Shown here: one piece after another, positions 23,887 to 34,423 of the stretch
Numbering within the stretch: the stretch's first letter is position 1
Layout: each line of letters opens with the position of its first letter
From: Tulasnella sp. 424
Taxonomy: Eukaryota > Basidiomycota > Agaricomycetes > Cantharellales > Tulasnellaceae
Assembly: GCA_019633425.1 (NCBI GenBank)
Contig: WSUB01000036.1
Coordinates: forward strand, 124,001 to 188,000
DNA: 64,000 bases
Reading direction: 5' to 3'
Position numbers and translations under genes: made by a program
Notes under the pieces: model-generated
Databases searched by the model: none
What the model was told of the DNA's origin: nothing
What the model saw: only the letters and a program-made list of their open reading frames with translations

Positions 23887-26263
23887 ATGTCTTCTCCTTC
23901 CAAGAATCAAACTCAAAGCCATGGTGCTCCAGCACCCGCAACCGCACCCGGGCCCTCGAATGAGGAGATCGCTCTGTACATGAACATAGCGATTTGGGGA
24001 ATCGTTGCCCTTTTAGCTATTGTCAACATTCCTCGCGCTTGGGCTCGCTACCGCCATCCGACGGCGAGGCGATCAACGCTCCGATTCAAGACTGCCTCCA
24101 AAAAGGCGAGGCAAGCACCTCCACGACATGGCGTTCAGGTTCAGCGAAGCGACTCCACCGCAGCCAACAGCATCCGCCATGACGATCTTAGCCCCATTAA
24201 GGATAAAGGCGAGAGTTATGCTTTTGAATTCAGTCCTACATCTCCCATCGAAGACGGTTCTGTACCTGCCACGACTCACTCGTCTTCCGTACCTGCTCGA
24301 GTTCACTCCTTGAGTGCGAGGTTCCATCGCGCCAACCGTTACCTTCACCGACCATTCCTCAACACCGGATATACCATCGGACAGTCCATCGCCTTTACCG
24401 TCTATTCGACTTTTATCGTCTTCGGATGCTTCTACCGAAACTTCGTTCCGACGTTCATGCCGAGGAGAGCGGGTGCGATAGCCGTTGGCCAATTCCCTTT
24501 GATCTTTGCCCTCGGAGCAAAGAACAACATTGTCGGATTCCTGCTCGGCGTTGGGTACGAGAAGGTAAGAATCGTGATCCACGAACCACTTTGAATGAAT
24601 GCGATGCTCATCCCTTCGTAAACGTGATAGCTCAATGTCTGGCACCGCTGGGTTGGCAAGATGATATTTTTCGCCGGTTTGGCTCATGTTGTTGGCTGGT
24701 TGGTCCGGTGGACCGTTTCCGGCAAACTCGTTATGGGAACTGCCGCGCATCCTGAGGGTTGGGCTATGTTCGGTGGACTCTGCTTCCTGGCCATAATTAG
24801 CCTCCCTCCTATCCGAAAGTCGTATTACCGAATATTCTGGCATGCGCACTGGATTGGTTACTTATCATTTATCATCGGGGTGAGTGATTCCTTCGGTAAT
24901 CTAGAGCCACCGTCTTTCCGATGCTGATTGCCAAAAACGCTTCTTGTCTAGCTCGGGTTTCATTTCGACGAAGGGTGGAAGTGGTCGGTAGTTGCCGGAG
25001 CCATGCTTGTATTTGATCATGTAAGTTCGCATGTCTTCCAATGTCTGTCCATCTGGGCTTCTTCCGGCCGAGCCTCGGCTGATCCCCCCCCCTCGGCTTC
25101 TTCTTTATTTGCCTCATGTCTCACACACCCCTGACCGAACCCTGCAGATCTGCCGGCTCTTCAAAACCACTTTCGTCTATGCAACCATAACCGCCATCCC
25201 CGAACTTGGTTGCACTCGTATCGAGGTCCCCCACTTGACTCGTGGATGGAGGGCAGGGCAACACGTCCGCCTACGTACCATCTCGTCCCTCATGGGACCA
25301 CTGGACGCACTCGAGGCTCACCCATTCACAATCGCTACTGTCTCGGAGAGCGACGGCGGCGAGGGTCTCACTCTCTACGCGAAAAACGCCGGTGATTGGA
25401 CGAATCGACTCTATGAGGCGGCTAAAGGAACTCAGAGGGAACTTGAAGCGGGGTCGACGGAAAAGGGTCTTCGTACCGCTCCGGAGCAGAGCACTAAGAT
25501 GCGAATGATCATCGAAGGGCCCTATGGTAAGTAGTCTCGACAAGTTGGTCCTTTTCCTCGGTTGACGGGAGCTTGGCTGTTACAAGGTGGACCTGGTCAT
25601 GACGTCTTTTCGAGCTTCTCTTCTGCGTTGATTATTGCTGGCGGAAGTGGTATCACATTCGGCCTCTCGAGCGTCGACGAAATCATCCGGGAAGCAGAAG
25701 CGGGACTCGCAAAAACTAGACTCGTCAAGTTTGTTTGGATCATTCAAGACCCTGGTGAGTTCTTCATCCCGCTGCCCTTTTCGGTTTACTCGTGGCACTA
25801 ATAACCGCCTTACCGATCAGCGTGCTTGGTGCACATGATGCTCGTGCTTCAGACAATCATCAATCGCGCCGCTCGACTCCGTAACCTGAAAGTGAACATC
25901 GACATCTTCTACACTCGAGCCATCCCTTCGAGCATGGCCCAGACTCTTGAAAATGCAAGCAATCTTCCGGAGAATGTCACTCTGAGCCCAGGTCGCCCGA
26001 AGCTTGGGAACCTCTTGGAGGGCTTTATTGACAAGACAAAGGAACTGGAAGAAAACTCGAATAATCTTCACGGTACGGTCGTTGGTTGCTGTGGACCTGC
26101 CAGCCTGGGTGAAAGTGTGAAGCGAGCCACGATGAGCATTAGCGGAAGCAAGCGTTCGGCAGTTGGTGGAGTCGAGTTGGTTGAGGAGTGAGTAACCTTC
26201 ACGACTTGGACGTTGCATATTCTCGACCTAACTTTGTATGGCTGCAGGTTGTTCGGTTGGTGA
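23887..26263 (+). CDS. Ferric reductase, FRE type (copy 2)
   Basis: Seven exons: 23887..24564, 24631..24879, 24952..25020, 25148..25526, 25587..25754, 25821..26187, 26248..26263; 641 residues. Exons 2 to 7 have exactly the lengths of copy 1 (249, 69, 379, 168, 367, 16 nt); only the first exon differs, being 90 nt shorter in the low-complexity N-terminus. Haem histidines lie in WHRWVGK...LAHVVGWLVRW and FWHAHWIGY...LGFHFDEGW, the FAD motif is HPFTIATV, NADPH-binding elements are EGPYGG and GGSGITFGL, and GCCGP lies near the end. It probably has the same role as copy 1, reducing extracellular Fe(III)/Cu(II). Divergence at synonymous and non-synonymous sites indicates an old tandem duplication with both copies kept intact. 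Confidence 0.93.
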
Positions 26264-27094
26264 ATCAACTCTCGCGGGTTTGGTTTTGGCATGATCAGCG
26301 GTTGGGTCATCTTATATGACGGGCCGTGGAGACGGAGACGGCGTTTTGGCCCTGCGGTCCAAAATACGATCAATTATAGACGACACTTAGACGTAACCCA
26401 CCCACCCAGCGTTTCTCACTCATGTTCTCTCTATTCTCTCATACGACTGGTTTCGTTTCCTTCTCGCTTACACCAATGTATCAACTTACCCCTCCCCCTG
26501 CAAACTGTTTCACCATATTGCGCTGGCGACGAGCGACGAGCGACAACCGAATACCAACGGTGGGATGTTGCTTTCCAAATTTCATTGAAGGTTATTCTAG
26601 AAATGGGGAAAGCCACAGATAGCGAGCTTCCAAGCGTAAATGGAAAGATGGAAACACTCGATACCACCTGAACTCCGGTCGGAAGGCGAGTAAACGGTCT
26701 CGATTCGGGCCTGACTTCCCCCTTGACCCCTTCTTATCGAAAACTACTCATCATTTACCCTTACATCTTACAGGAGTTTGGTCTCAGCTTAGGACCGGAT
26801 TTGGCTCTCGAAGGAAGGATGCACCGCGGGGACTTGCTCACGTGGCGCTGACAACACGAGGCAACCTCGATTTGGGACGCCTGCCTCATGTCATGTACAC
26901 AGGCCGGCCCCGCGCAGCAGCCTGGCCTTTATACCGCCGACCTCACTTTCACCTCGCATTTGAAGATGTCAGCACTAATCGCCACTGCAACTTCATCGTC
27001 AACTTCATCTCTTCCACCACCATCATCTCTTCTACCTGCAGCGGTTTGCAGAAAACTCGACGCTGCCCAATTCATCAGAGATCAGAAATAACCG
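26264..27094. other. Intergenic
   Basis: 3' flank of the second ferric reductase and promoter of the gene at 27095. A weak TTTATA element lies near 26928. No gene is seen. Confidence 0.5.
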
Positions 27095-30000
27095 ATGCCA
27101 ATCATCGACAAACCTCTACCTCCGCCTCCTAGGGATTCCGGCCTCCTCAGCACGTCGTCCCGATTCGTTTCCGCCTCTCCCGAGCCCATTTCCCGCAGTC
27201 CCTCTACCGCCTCAGCTGCCCATTATCAACGACCGCGCGCTCCATCGCCACCAAGCACCCGACCGCCAACAGAGGCACCACCACCAAAGGCTCAACCACC
27301 AAAGGCTCAAATCACCGTCACTTACAACCAGCAATTCGATGCGAAGGCGCTCCACCCTCGAAACCTCCTCCCCTCGCCGGCGGCTGGTCCGTCAACGGGT
27401 CCACGGATGATCTCCGTGCCCTTTATCCCTCCAGAAAAGCCTAAAGACCCTCGTCCAACGCTCTGGCAGTCTCTCAAGCGGACTCCGCAAGCCGGGCCGG
27501 CTGATGGACAATGGAAAGCGGCACTACCAAAATACCTCATGCCACCAGCCTTCGCGACTCCAGCTCCTATCCCTGTAGTTGGGCCAAGCCGACCTCGAGG
27601 AGGGGCCAAGGGTAAACTACTGGGGGGTGGCTGGAAAATAGGTAACCTTCTTCCGAAATGGGGTCATGAACATCCGGATACCCGGCCTCCGAATCCTTCA
27701 GGGGGACGGGTAATAACCAACCTCGATGATCCCGAACCGGAACCGGAACCAAAGGAACCCCTCCTTCCACCATTACTCCCATCATCTCCGACCGTCTATA
27801 CCGATGACGCCTATCCTGCTCCGCGGGATACCTATGGTGCTACTTCCACCGCTCCATCCGAAGCCGATACATCAATTTCCCGACGGCCCGCTCGGCGATC
27901 ACGTCCACCCCCACCACCCCCCGGTCAACATCGCACACCTGGTAGACGACCAACACGGGCGCTACCACCACCCGCGTCCCAAGCAAGCTGGGTGACGTTC
28001 GGTCGGTTCGGTCAAACACCAGCTCCGTCAACGTACCACGATGGAGGAGAGTCGGTGTTCTCTGGGGCTGGCACCGAAGCAGACAGACTGACTACTGCTG
28101 GTGATCGTTCGACCTACGCAGCCAATCGAGAAACGTTTACCAACCATCGAACAACTTTCGTTTCCGGCAAATCCGTGTACGGTGCTGGCGGAAACATCGG
28201 AGGGATCCGCAGCATGGATGGCTTGAGCGATTTGGCTAGTCGTCCAACAACACCCGATGCATCACCCACTAAAACCCGCTCCGACCGCTTAACCCGCTCC
28301 GACCGCTTTGAGCCCGAGCTGGAATCACCTATCGAGCGTCCCGAGTTACCTGTCGGTCCTTCGATGATGCTCTCGACAGTCCCGAGTCAGTATGCACCAG
28401 AATCGCCCATGGTGGAGTCTCCTCTACCCGTGAGCGAGCCACCCATCGACTCGCCGTCACAACAGCCACACCGTTCCACATACGCCGAAACATATCAGAC
28501 GGAAACCTATCAGACGTACGATCCTTCGGCTCCGCCAAGTCCAGAGGATGAAAGACCTCGCATTATCGTGACAAGGGCCGACAGTGATTACCCGGCAACC
28601 GCGTTCACAGACGGCGAAAGTCCCATCGATCATATGCCAACCCGAGGTACTACATATACCGCCGGGACTGGAATGACCGACGGCATGCCCCGAGATACGA
28701 CATATACCGCCCAGACTGGAATGACCGACGGCATGCGAGCTCCCCGAGATACGTCATATACCGCCCAGACCGGAATGTCGGACGGCATGCGGGCTCCCCG
28801 AGATACTTCATACACCGTCCAGACTGGAATGACCGACGGCATGCGGGCTCCCCGAGATACTTCATACACCGCCCAGACCGGAATGACCGACGGCATGCGG
28901 GCTCCCCGAGATACGTCATATACCGTCCAGACCGGAATAACCGACAACATGCGGGCTCCCAGTGAGATCGCCACCACGGGCAATCTGACCCGGAACAACA
29001 CGCAGCTGTCACGCGAACGTGGTGAGGTTTCCAGGTCCAACTCGGAGGAATCCGGCACCCCAGAGCAATCCCCCACCAGCGACACAAAAGTGTCCCATCA
29101 CAGCGAGGAGAAAACCTCGAAGAGGAGTAGCCCCACCTCAGGTCCCCAGTCGCGCCGAAGGAGCCGGCCCGTCCGTCATAAGCGCATCGCAGATCCATAC
29201 GGAAGGTACTCTCGGAAACCTTTTGGATACTTCCATCGCTACCCTAGGAGGTCTTCCGCGCTGGACCCCAAGAACCTCACACGTGCTAGCATGCGTGGCG
29301 CTCGCGCTGCAAAGGGTCGGAGCCGTGCCAGCACCAGCAGCTCGCGAACATACATCCCAAGCCGGATCGGTCGTCTTCGGAGGTTGTTCAAGGACCTGGT
29401 TAACCTTCCTTGGCGAGGCGATAGTGACTACTACGGTGGGGTGAGGGGCATCACCGCCGTGCACCACTTCCGTGGCGGAGCTAATCGGGGTGGCGTCTCC
29501 ATCCGCCCAAGGAGGGACTCGAACATCCCTAGAGCGCCGTGGTACCGACCTAAGAGATCCTCGATGAGGATGGACATGCCGCGGAACCCTGGGCAAGTGC
29601 AAGGGTGGCAAGGTCTGCGCGCTGGACTCAACTCTCCATTGACTGATGGCAGTGACCGAGGCACCTTGGATCGGTTCGGAAACCTTCCCGCCTCCGCCAG
29701 CCCTTTCGTCTCTCCATACCAAATGCGATCCCCGTACGACGAAGTACCTCCCATGCCCACCATCAAGAAACGAACCCCTTCCCCTCTCGTCCCACAACAA
29801 CTTACGAATGGTCCCGTTCATGCATCTCCCTCAACTATGGCCAGTCATTCTCCGGGTTCCAAGTCTCTCAAAAACCAACACGCCTTATTGGATTCCTACG
29901 GGACTTTAAGTCCGCCATCGCGTCCCATCACCGCAGCACCGCTTACCGCTATTCCCGTTCCTGATGGATACTTCTTCCCAATTCCACCCCCTGGACCTCC

Positions 30001-30403
30001 ACCTCAGACCAACTACCGTGTCACGACAGGTGTGCCCTCCACTGCATTCCCGGGTGTTCCTTCCACCGCCTTCCAGGACTATGACGAGGACGAGGACGAA
30101 GATGTGCCACGCGGTATTACGATACACAAACCCGGCGAACCGGCGGTCTGGGTGCCATTTGCTGGGGCTCAGCATCCACCAATGCCACCTCCCTATGGTC
30201 CTCCCCCAACCCCACCCGATGCCTACCAACGGCAGGCGCATATGCCTAGACCAAGGAACAAAGGAAGGGGAGGTTTCCCAGTGACCCTTCATGCTACTAG
30301 TACCATTGCCCCATCGAGCCCTAGGACAAGGGCGAAACAAGCCACTCAAAGCACTGTGACGTCGACTGAGTACGCCCCTAGTCAGATCGGGGCGGCCGTG
30401 TAA
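27095..30403 (+). CDS. Large Pro/Ser-rich disordered protein with 18-residue repeats
   Basis: A single uninterrupted frame of 1102 codons, unusual among these intron-rich neighbours. It begins MPIIDKPLPPPPRDSGLL and is rich in Pro, Ser, Thr and Arg throughout, so probably disordered. About residues 516-622 hold six imperfect copies of an 18-residue unit, consensus APRDTSYTAQTGMTDGMR. A basic Arg/Ser segment follows (RRRSRPVRHKRIADPYGRYSR and similar), and the C-terminal part again has poly-Pro blocks. There is no signal peptide, membrane span or enzymatic motif, and I do not recognise the family. Proline-rich blocks could bind SH3 or WW domains, but that is speculation. Confidence 0.75.
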   Translation: MPIIDKPLPPPPRDSGLLSTSSRFVSASPEPISRSPSTASAAHYQRPRAPSPPSTRPPTEAPPPKAQPPKAQITVTYNQQFDAKALHPRNLLPSPAAGPSTGPRMISVPFIPPEKPKDPRPTLWQSLKRTPQAGPADGQWKAALPKYLMPPAFATPAPIPVVGPSRPRGGAKGKLLGGGWKIGNLLPKWGHEHPDTRPPNPSGGRVITNLDDPEPEPEPKEPLLPPLLPSSPTVYTDDAYPAPRDTYGATSTAPSEADTSISRRPARRSRPPPPPPGQHRTPGRRPTRALPPPASQASWVTFGRFGQTPAPSTYHDGGESVFSGAGTEADRLTTAGDRSTYAANRETFTNHRTTFVSGKSVYGAGGNIGGIRSMDGLSDLASRPTTPDASPTKTRSDRLTRSDRFEPELESPIERPELPVGPSMMLSTVPSQYAPESPMVESPLPVSEPPIDSPSQQPHRSTYAETYQTETYQTYDPSAPPSPEDERPRIIVTRADSDYPATAFTDGESPIDHMPTRGTTYTAGTGMTDGMPRDTTYTAQTGMTDGMRAPRDTSYTAQTGMSDGMRAPRDTSYTVQTGMTDGMRAPRDTSYTAQTGMTDGMRAPRDTSYTVQTGITDNMRAPSEIATTGNLTRNNTQLSRERGEVSRSNSEESGTPEQSPTSDTKVSHHSEEKTSKRSSPTSGPQSRRRSRPVRHKRIADPYGRYSRKPFGYFHRYPRRSSALDPKNLTRASMRGARAAKGRSRASTSSSRTYIPSRIGRLRRLFKDLVNLPWRGDSDYYGGVRGITAVHHFRGGANRGGVSIRPRRDSNIPRAPWYRPKRSSMRMDMPRNPGQVQGWQGLRAGLNSPLTDGSDRGTLDRFGNLPASASPFVSPYQMRSPYDEVPPMPTIKKRTPSPLVPQQLTNGPVHASPSTMASHSPGSKSLKNQHALLDSYGTLSPPSRPITAAPLTAIPVPDGYFFPIPPPGPPPQTNYRVTTGVPSTAFPGVPSTAFQDYDEDEDEDVPRGITIHKPGEPAVWVPFAGAQHPPMPPPYGPPPTPPDAYQRQAHMPRPRNKGRGGFPVTLHATSTIAPSSPRTRAKQATQSTVTSTEYAPSQIGAAV
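28642..28962 (+). repeat. 54-bp in-frame tandem repeat inside the 1102-aa gene
   Basis: Six adjacent units of about 54 bp encode variants of APRDTSYTAQTGMTDGMR. The first two units are shorter by a few residues. The high nucleotide similarity between neighbouring units implies recent expansion by slippage or unequal exchange. Confidence 0.85.
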
Positions 30404-31428
30404 TCATGCTTTCTTTTCCGAACACTGCATCCCTTTTCTCCATGTTGATAATTATGAGGACATGTGTATTAACTTGTGTATTGTATTCAATTTAACCTTA
30501 GTTCGGAAATAGAGCTACAAAGGCCCCGAGCTAGCGCGGTCTGTCTGGAATAGCTGCGTGGCCCCGGACTGAGGGGATGATTGATGCACCATCATTGGCT
30601 CAGTCAGTGTGTCCCGGAGCGTGTAATGTTAATCTCAATTCCTGGCGACCATCAAGCACCATTCACACAGAATGAAGTGAAAATGAGTACTCGAGTTGCC
30701 GTTGAATGACACGGTAGTCATGGACTCGGTTGGCGGAAGCGCAAACTTGATCAAGTGTGAAGGCGACGCGGCATCCTCAAGCTCCTGGCCCTCACAGGAG
30801 GACTCCTTGGTTTGGTACAACGAAGCTTTCTAAGCGACTTCGGCCACACGTCGGGACTCCGGCTGTTTGTTTACGGCTGGAATGAACTACGGATGAAGCG
30901 AAATCCGCTGGGCCCAGATGCCAAAAGCGGTCGAGGGCTCTTAACCAACACCGGTCACTCATGGTCCCAAGCAGGAAAACTACTGCTATACTCGCATAGT
31001 GTTGAGTTATCTCAAACACCTCCCTCAAACACTAAGCGCTTTAGGGATAGACTATTAATACGCTGCTAGATATCAAGGCAGCGGTCATGCTTACGACACG
31101 TTGGAACCCTTGTGACGTCCCGCCGGCTGACTTGAAATCCGGAAACAACCTGAGTTCACCGTCTCCGAGGCTGACAGCGCATTGCAAAAGCCATCGTGCT
31201 AAGTGCATTCAACAAAATTCTCTGTGACAAGCTTCCAATCCGCACTCGATGAAGCACTCACAATTATCTGGGTTTTTCCAGGCACAATCCAATGTGCCGT
31301 CTCGGCATATCATCCAAATCTCTGATTGTACTAATATCCAGGCTGCATTGTGGGCTCGAATCTCTAAGCAGCCTGACCTTCAAAATCCTGTTAGACTCAA
31401 GAGGCGTTCGGGAACCGTCGTCCTAGGC
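30404..31428. other. Intergenic
   Basis: 3' flanks of the 1102-aa gene and of the first Gag-like copy. No supported gene. Confidence 0.5.
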
Positions 31429-32217
31429 TCACAGGGTCGAGTTTCTACCAGCACTTCCGCCACCATCTGGAAACATCAGGCGAAGAGGCAGCTGGGGTGA
31501 TCCACCTTTAGCCTGAATTAAGCAGGGTTTCTGGTTATATCTGATTCCAGAGCAAAAAGCGACTCGGACGCACCACCGCACACAGCTCGTTAAATCCGCA
31601 GTTTCTTGGGTCCCGGAGGCGAACACACAGGGCGGTTGATAGGTTCTTGCTCACTGTAAGACCATGACCACCCTCATGCCTAGTAATAGATAGATATCCC
31701 AAGGTGAGAGAAGCTGTATCGGTGACCCTGACGAAGCCGTCTTGCTCCGTGACAGGGCCTGGCTGCGCGATAAGACTGGCACCTGTGTCAGACTTGTTAT
31801 CTTTTGTAGGTGCTGCAGCAGCAGGTGTCGGCTCCTTTATCCTAATACGAGTTTCAACTAATGACCAGGACCTCAATTCCATGGAAATCTACTCACGACT
31901 CTGCCCCTGACCTGCTGATTGGAAACCGGTTCATGAGCTCACTTCGAAGAAGTTTCCAGCTGCTCTGAGCGTCCTCTCCGAGTTGCTCGTAGAGAGCAAG
32001 GGCTGAACCCTCCAGACAAGTGGAGGCAAAACCAGCACACCATGTATCGTCGTTGTGTTTCCCAACGTTGAATGCTGCTTTTCGTACTGCCCGGATAAAC
32101 TTATCCGTCCCACTTGAACCGTCGAATATAATGTCATCCGTGATTGCTGTTATACCTATCCGTTATAGCCCGAACCCGTGTAGACGAAAGCGTGTCATAC
32201 TTACTGAGATCGGCCAT
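31429..32217 (-). CDS. Gag-like protein, tandem copy 1
   Basis: Four exons, 32205..32217, 31897..32146, 31574..31841 and 31429..31512, all in phase, give 204 residues. It opens MADLTITDDIIFDGS and then has GTDKFIRAVRKAAFNVGKH, DDTWCAGFASTCLEG and SSWKLLRSELMNRF. This helical pattern (F-G, Phe-Ile-Arg-Ala-Ile/Val, A-x-x-CL-x-G-x-A, SWxxL) resembles the capsid-like N-terminal part of LTR-retroelement Gag proteins, a type seen as stand-alone genes in basidiomycetes. A linker PTPAAAAPTKD leads to a small second domain with VRVTDTASLTLGYLS. There is no protease, reverse transcriptase, integrase or LTR. The 13-nt first exon matches copy 3. Domestication is inference. Confidence 0.6.
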
Positions 32218-32416
32218 CATATCGTCAACGTGTATTGGATGCAGTCCCTTTGTAATTTGATTGCTGGAGTTTGTTCGGATGAAGCAAAGCGGTGGGCTCT
32301 CCGTGAAACAGACGTTTACTGCACCGTAAATAAGGGGAAGGTATGAAGCACGACATTGGTGAAGTACTACAAAGGGAGAACTAAAATCCTGATGGCTTCT
32401 CCCCAATCAAGCTCAC

Positions 32417-33546
32417 TCAAGGATTGGACCTTTCAAAGACTAGGCGCTTTACAAGCTAAATTAAACCGAAGATCAAGAAAACTGAGAGCAAATGCACTTA
32501 CAACCTTCCGAAAGCCTCGCTCGGTTTGAGTGGCGGCCTTCAGGTCGGAAAAAAATTTGAGACCATTATCCAGATCATCGATAAATGCCTCCAATGTCCA
32601 AAGCGCTAGCATGAGTGTGAATAAAGCATATCAGCTTCACAAAAAAAAGCGCTCGGGGCTTACCTAATAGACCGGAGAGACGCGTAACCCAGAAGCAATC
32701 TAGTGTCCCATCTCCAGATAATATCCAACCAATCGGTTGCGTGGTGGGTGCTGCAGCCAGAATATCTAGCGTCGCTGACCTGAACTAAGATCTAAGCGAG
32801 AGAGCTGGAGTGCTTGACTTGGAGCTTACCAAGTGGTGCCCGGACCTGCATGGCTGTTCTCTTGGTCGAATCTTATCCAAGTACTAGAATCAGACCTTTC
32901 ATCGTTTGCCCTCCCCTACCAGAAAGATCAAACATAGGTTTACTAGAAATTAATATCAAGGTACGCACCATTACTTTCAGTCGATAGTGGGCGGGGATCC
33001 GACGTACTGGTAACCTTAAGCTTTGAAGGCGAAAATGGACGATCTGGGCCAGGTCCCGACTAATTACTAGACCTGTCTCGAATGTATTCCGAATCCCGGA
33101 GATGTAACCCAATGTTATAAAATCCCTGTCAACTACTCGTATAAATCTCTGGATACTAGAGCTCGAGGCTGGGATGGGCTCAGCAGCTGGATTGTGAATA
33201 GTCTGTGGCCCGAGTGCGTGAGGTCCTGCTGCAGCTGGGGTAGGCTCCACAGAGCTATATATAGACCAAGTCGAGTCAGCTCGATTATGGGAGGTTTTGG
33301 ACTAGGACTTACGTTGATATCATTGAGGAGAATCGTCCCAACAGTGCTTTGCGAAGTAACTTCCAGCTACCTCGAGTCTCCTCATCCAGCTCCTCGTAGA
33401 AGTCGAGTGCAGGACCCTCGAGGCACGTAGATGCGAATTGAGCGCACCAAATATCGTCCTCATGTTTTCCATTGTTGAATGCTGCTTTGCGGACCGCTCG
33501 GATAAACTTATCTGCTCCCGTTACTTCCAGCTCAAACTTGATGACG
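32417..33546 (-). pseudogene. Gag-like protein, tandem copy 2 (5' end missing or divergent)
   Basis: Exons in phase: (>)33313..33546, 32969..33254, 32830..32915, 32664..32779, 32502..32605, 32417..32455. The Gag-like part reads GADKFIRAVRKAAFNNGKH, DDIWCAQFASTCLEG, GSWKLLRKALLGRF. After a linker EPTPAAAGPHALG comes the second domain, FIRVVDRDFITLGYIS, then GPGTTW and PIGWILSGDGTLDCFW. Unlike its sisters it has an extra C-terminal exon (ALWTLEAFIDDLDNGLKFF). No short ATG-bearing first exon like those of copies 1 and 3 is visible upstream, so either the start is remote or the copy is dead. I call it a probable pseudogene, although the rest of the frame is open. Confidence 0.5.
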
Positions 33547-34423
33547 CTAGGCTAATTAGGAAATAGGCAGCCTCCAGTTGAGTCCAGTCTTTAGACCCTG
33601 TACGATGTCACGATCTGAGAATACCCAAGGTTCCGAGGATCACTTTCCACAACCAATCATGGTGTAACTTACCGCAATGTTTTAGTTATTAGTCACTTGG
33701 GAGATTCCGTACTGCGGGCGATGAAAATCCTGTCACAAATGACTATAGCAAGATTCTCTTCTCTGACCTCATGCTTTTTCGTTGGATGCAAGGCGAGGTG
33801 CTTGTCGAGTTCTGTCTAAACTTAAACGCCTCGAGCCCGTTTCATTTCGCCACACCCGGCCTTTGCGAACGTGCTGTACAAGATAAGCTGGCACAGTTCC
33901 GATAGAGCGTAAGGATAGGTTTCGAAGCATATGCACGGACCGCACCGCAGGTTCGAGAATGGTTTCGGGTCATTGCGGTCGTGAATGGAGACTCAAGAGA
34001 CAGTTCAGAATGACCCCTTCCTCACATGGTACTTGATTCTCGTTAAGGATGTGTGTTACAAGAGTGAGATTAGTGCCCTCGTATCTATGTCTCCTAAAGA
34101 GGGTACAGATTCCAGCACTCAGGCTGGCGGTTACTCGAGCGGAACGGGTTCGAACACAAGGCGCTTTTTGGGCGGAAATATCAGTATTTTGATACGCACA
34201 AAGGATGCTGACAGGACAGTTCCTCACAGCTGGCTTGAAAAGCTGGCTGGTAACAGCATCAAAATCGGGAAAGAGTCTTAATTCTCCAGTTCTCGTATTG
34301 ATTGCGGGTTGTAAAATCCAGCGGGCTAATCGAAAGAGTCAAGTGGAAGGATGTGGGTTTTTCGACTGGGATGAGGAGGAATGCGATTGGACTTACATTG
34401 ATCCGGATTTGGCCAAGCGCAGT
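33547..34423. other. Spacer between Gag-like copies 2 and 3
   Basis: No coding region is supported. The plus-strand frame 33985..34281 has no domain. I looked for long terminal repeats or target-site duplications around the Gag-like copies and saw none. Confidence 0.45.

Noticed and set aside
28630..29821. Long minus-strand frames (151, 182 and 227 codons) opposite the 1102-aa gene
   Set aside because: They mirror the repeats and biased codons of the plus-strand gene and have no independent signals.
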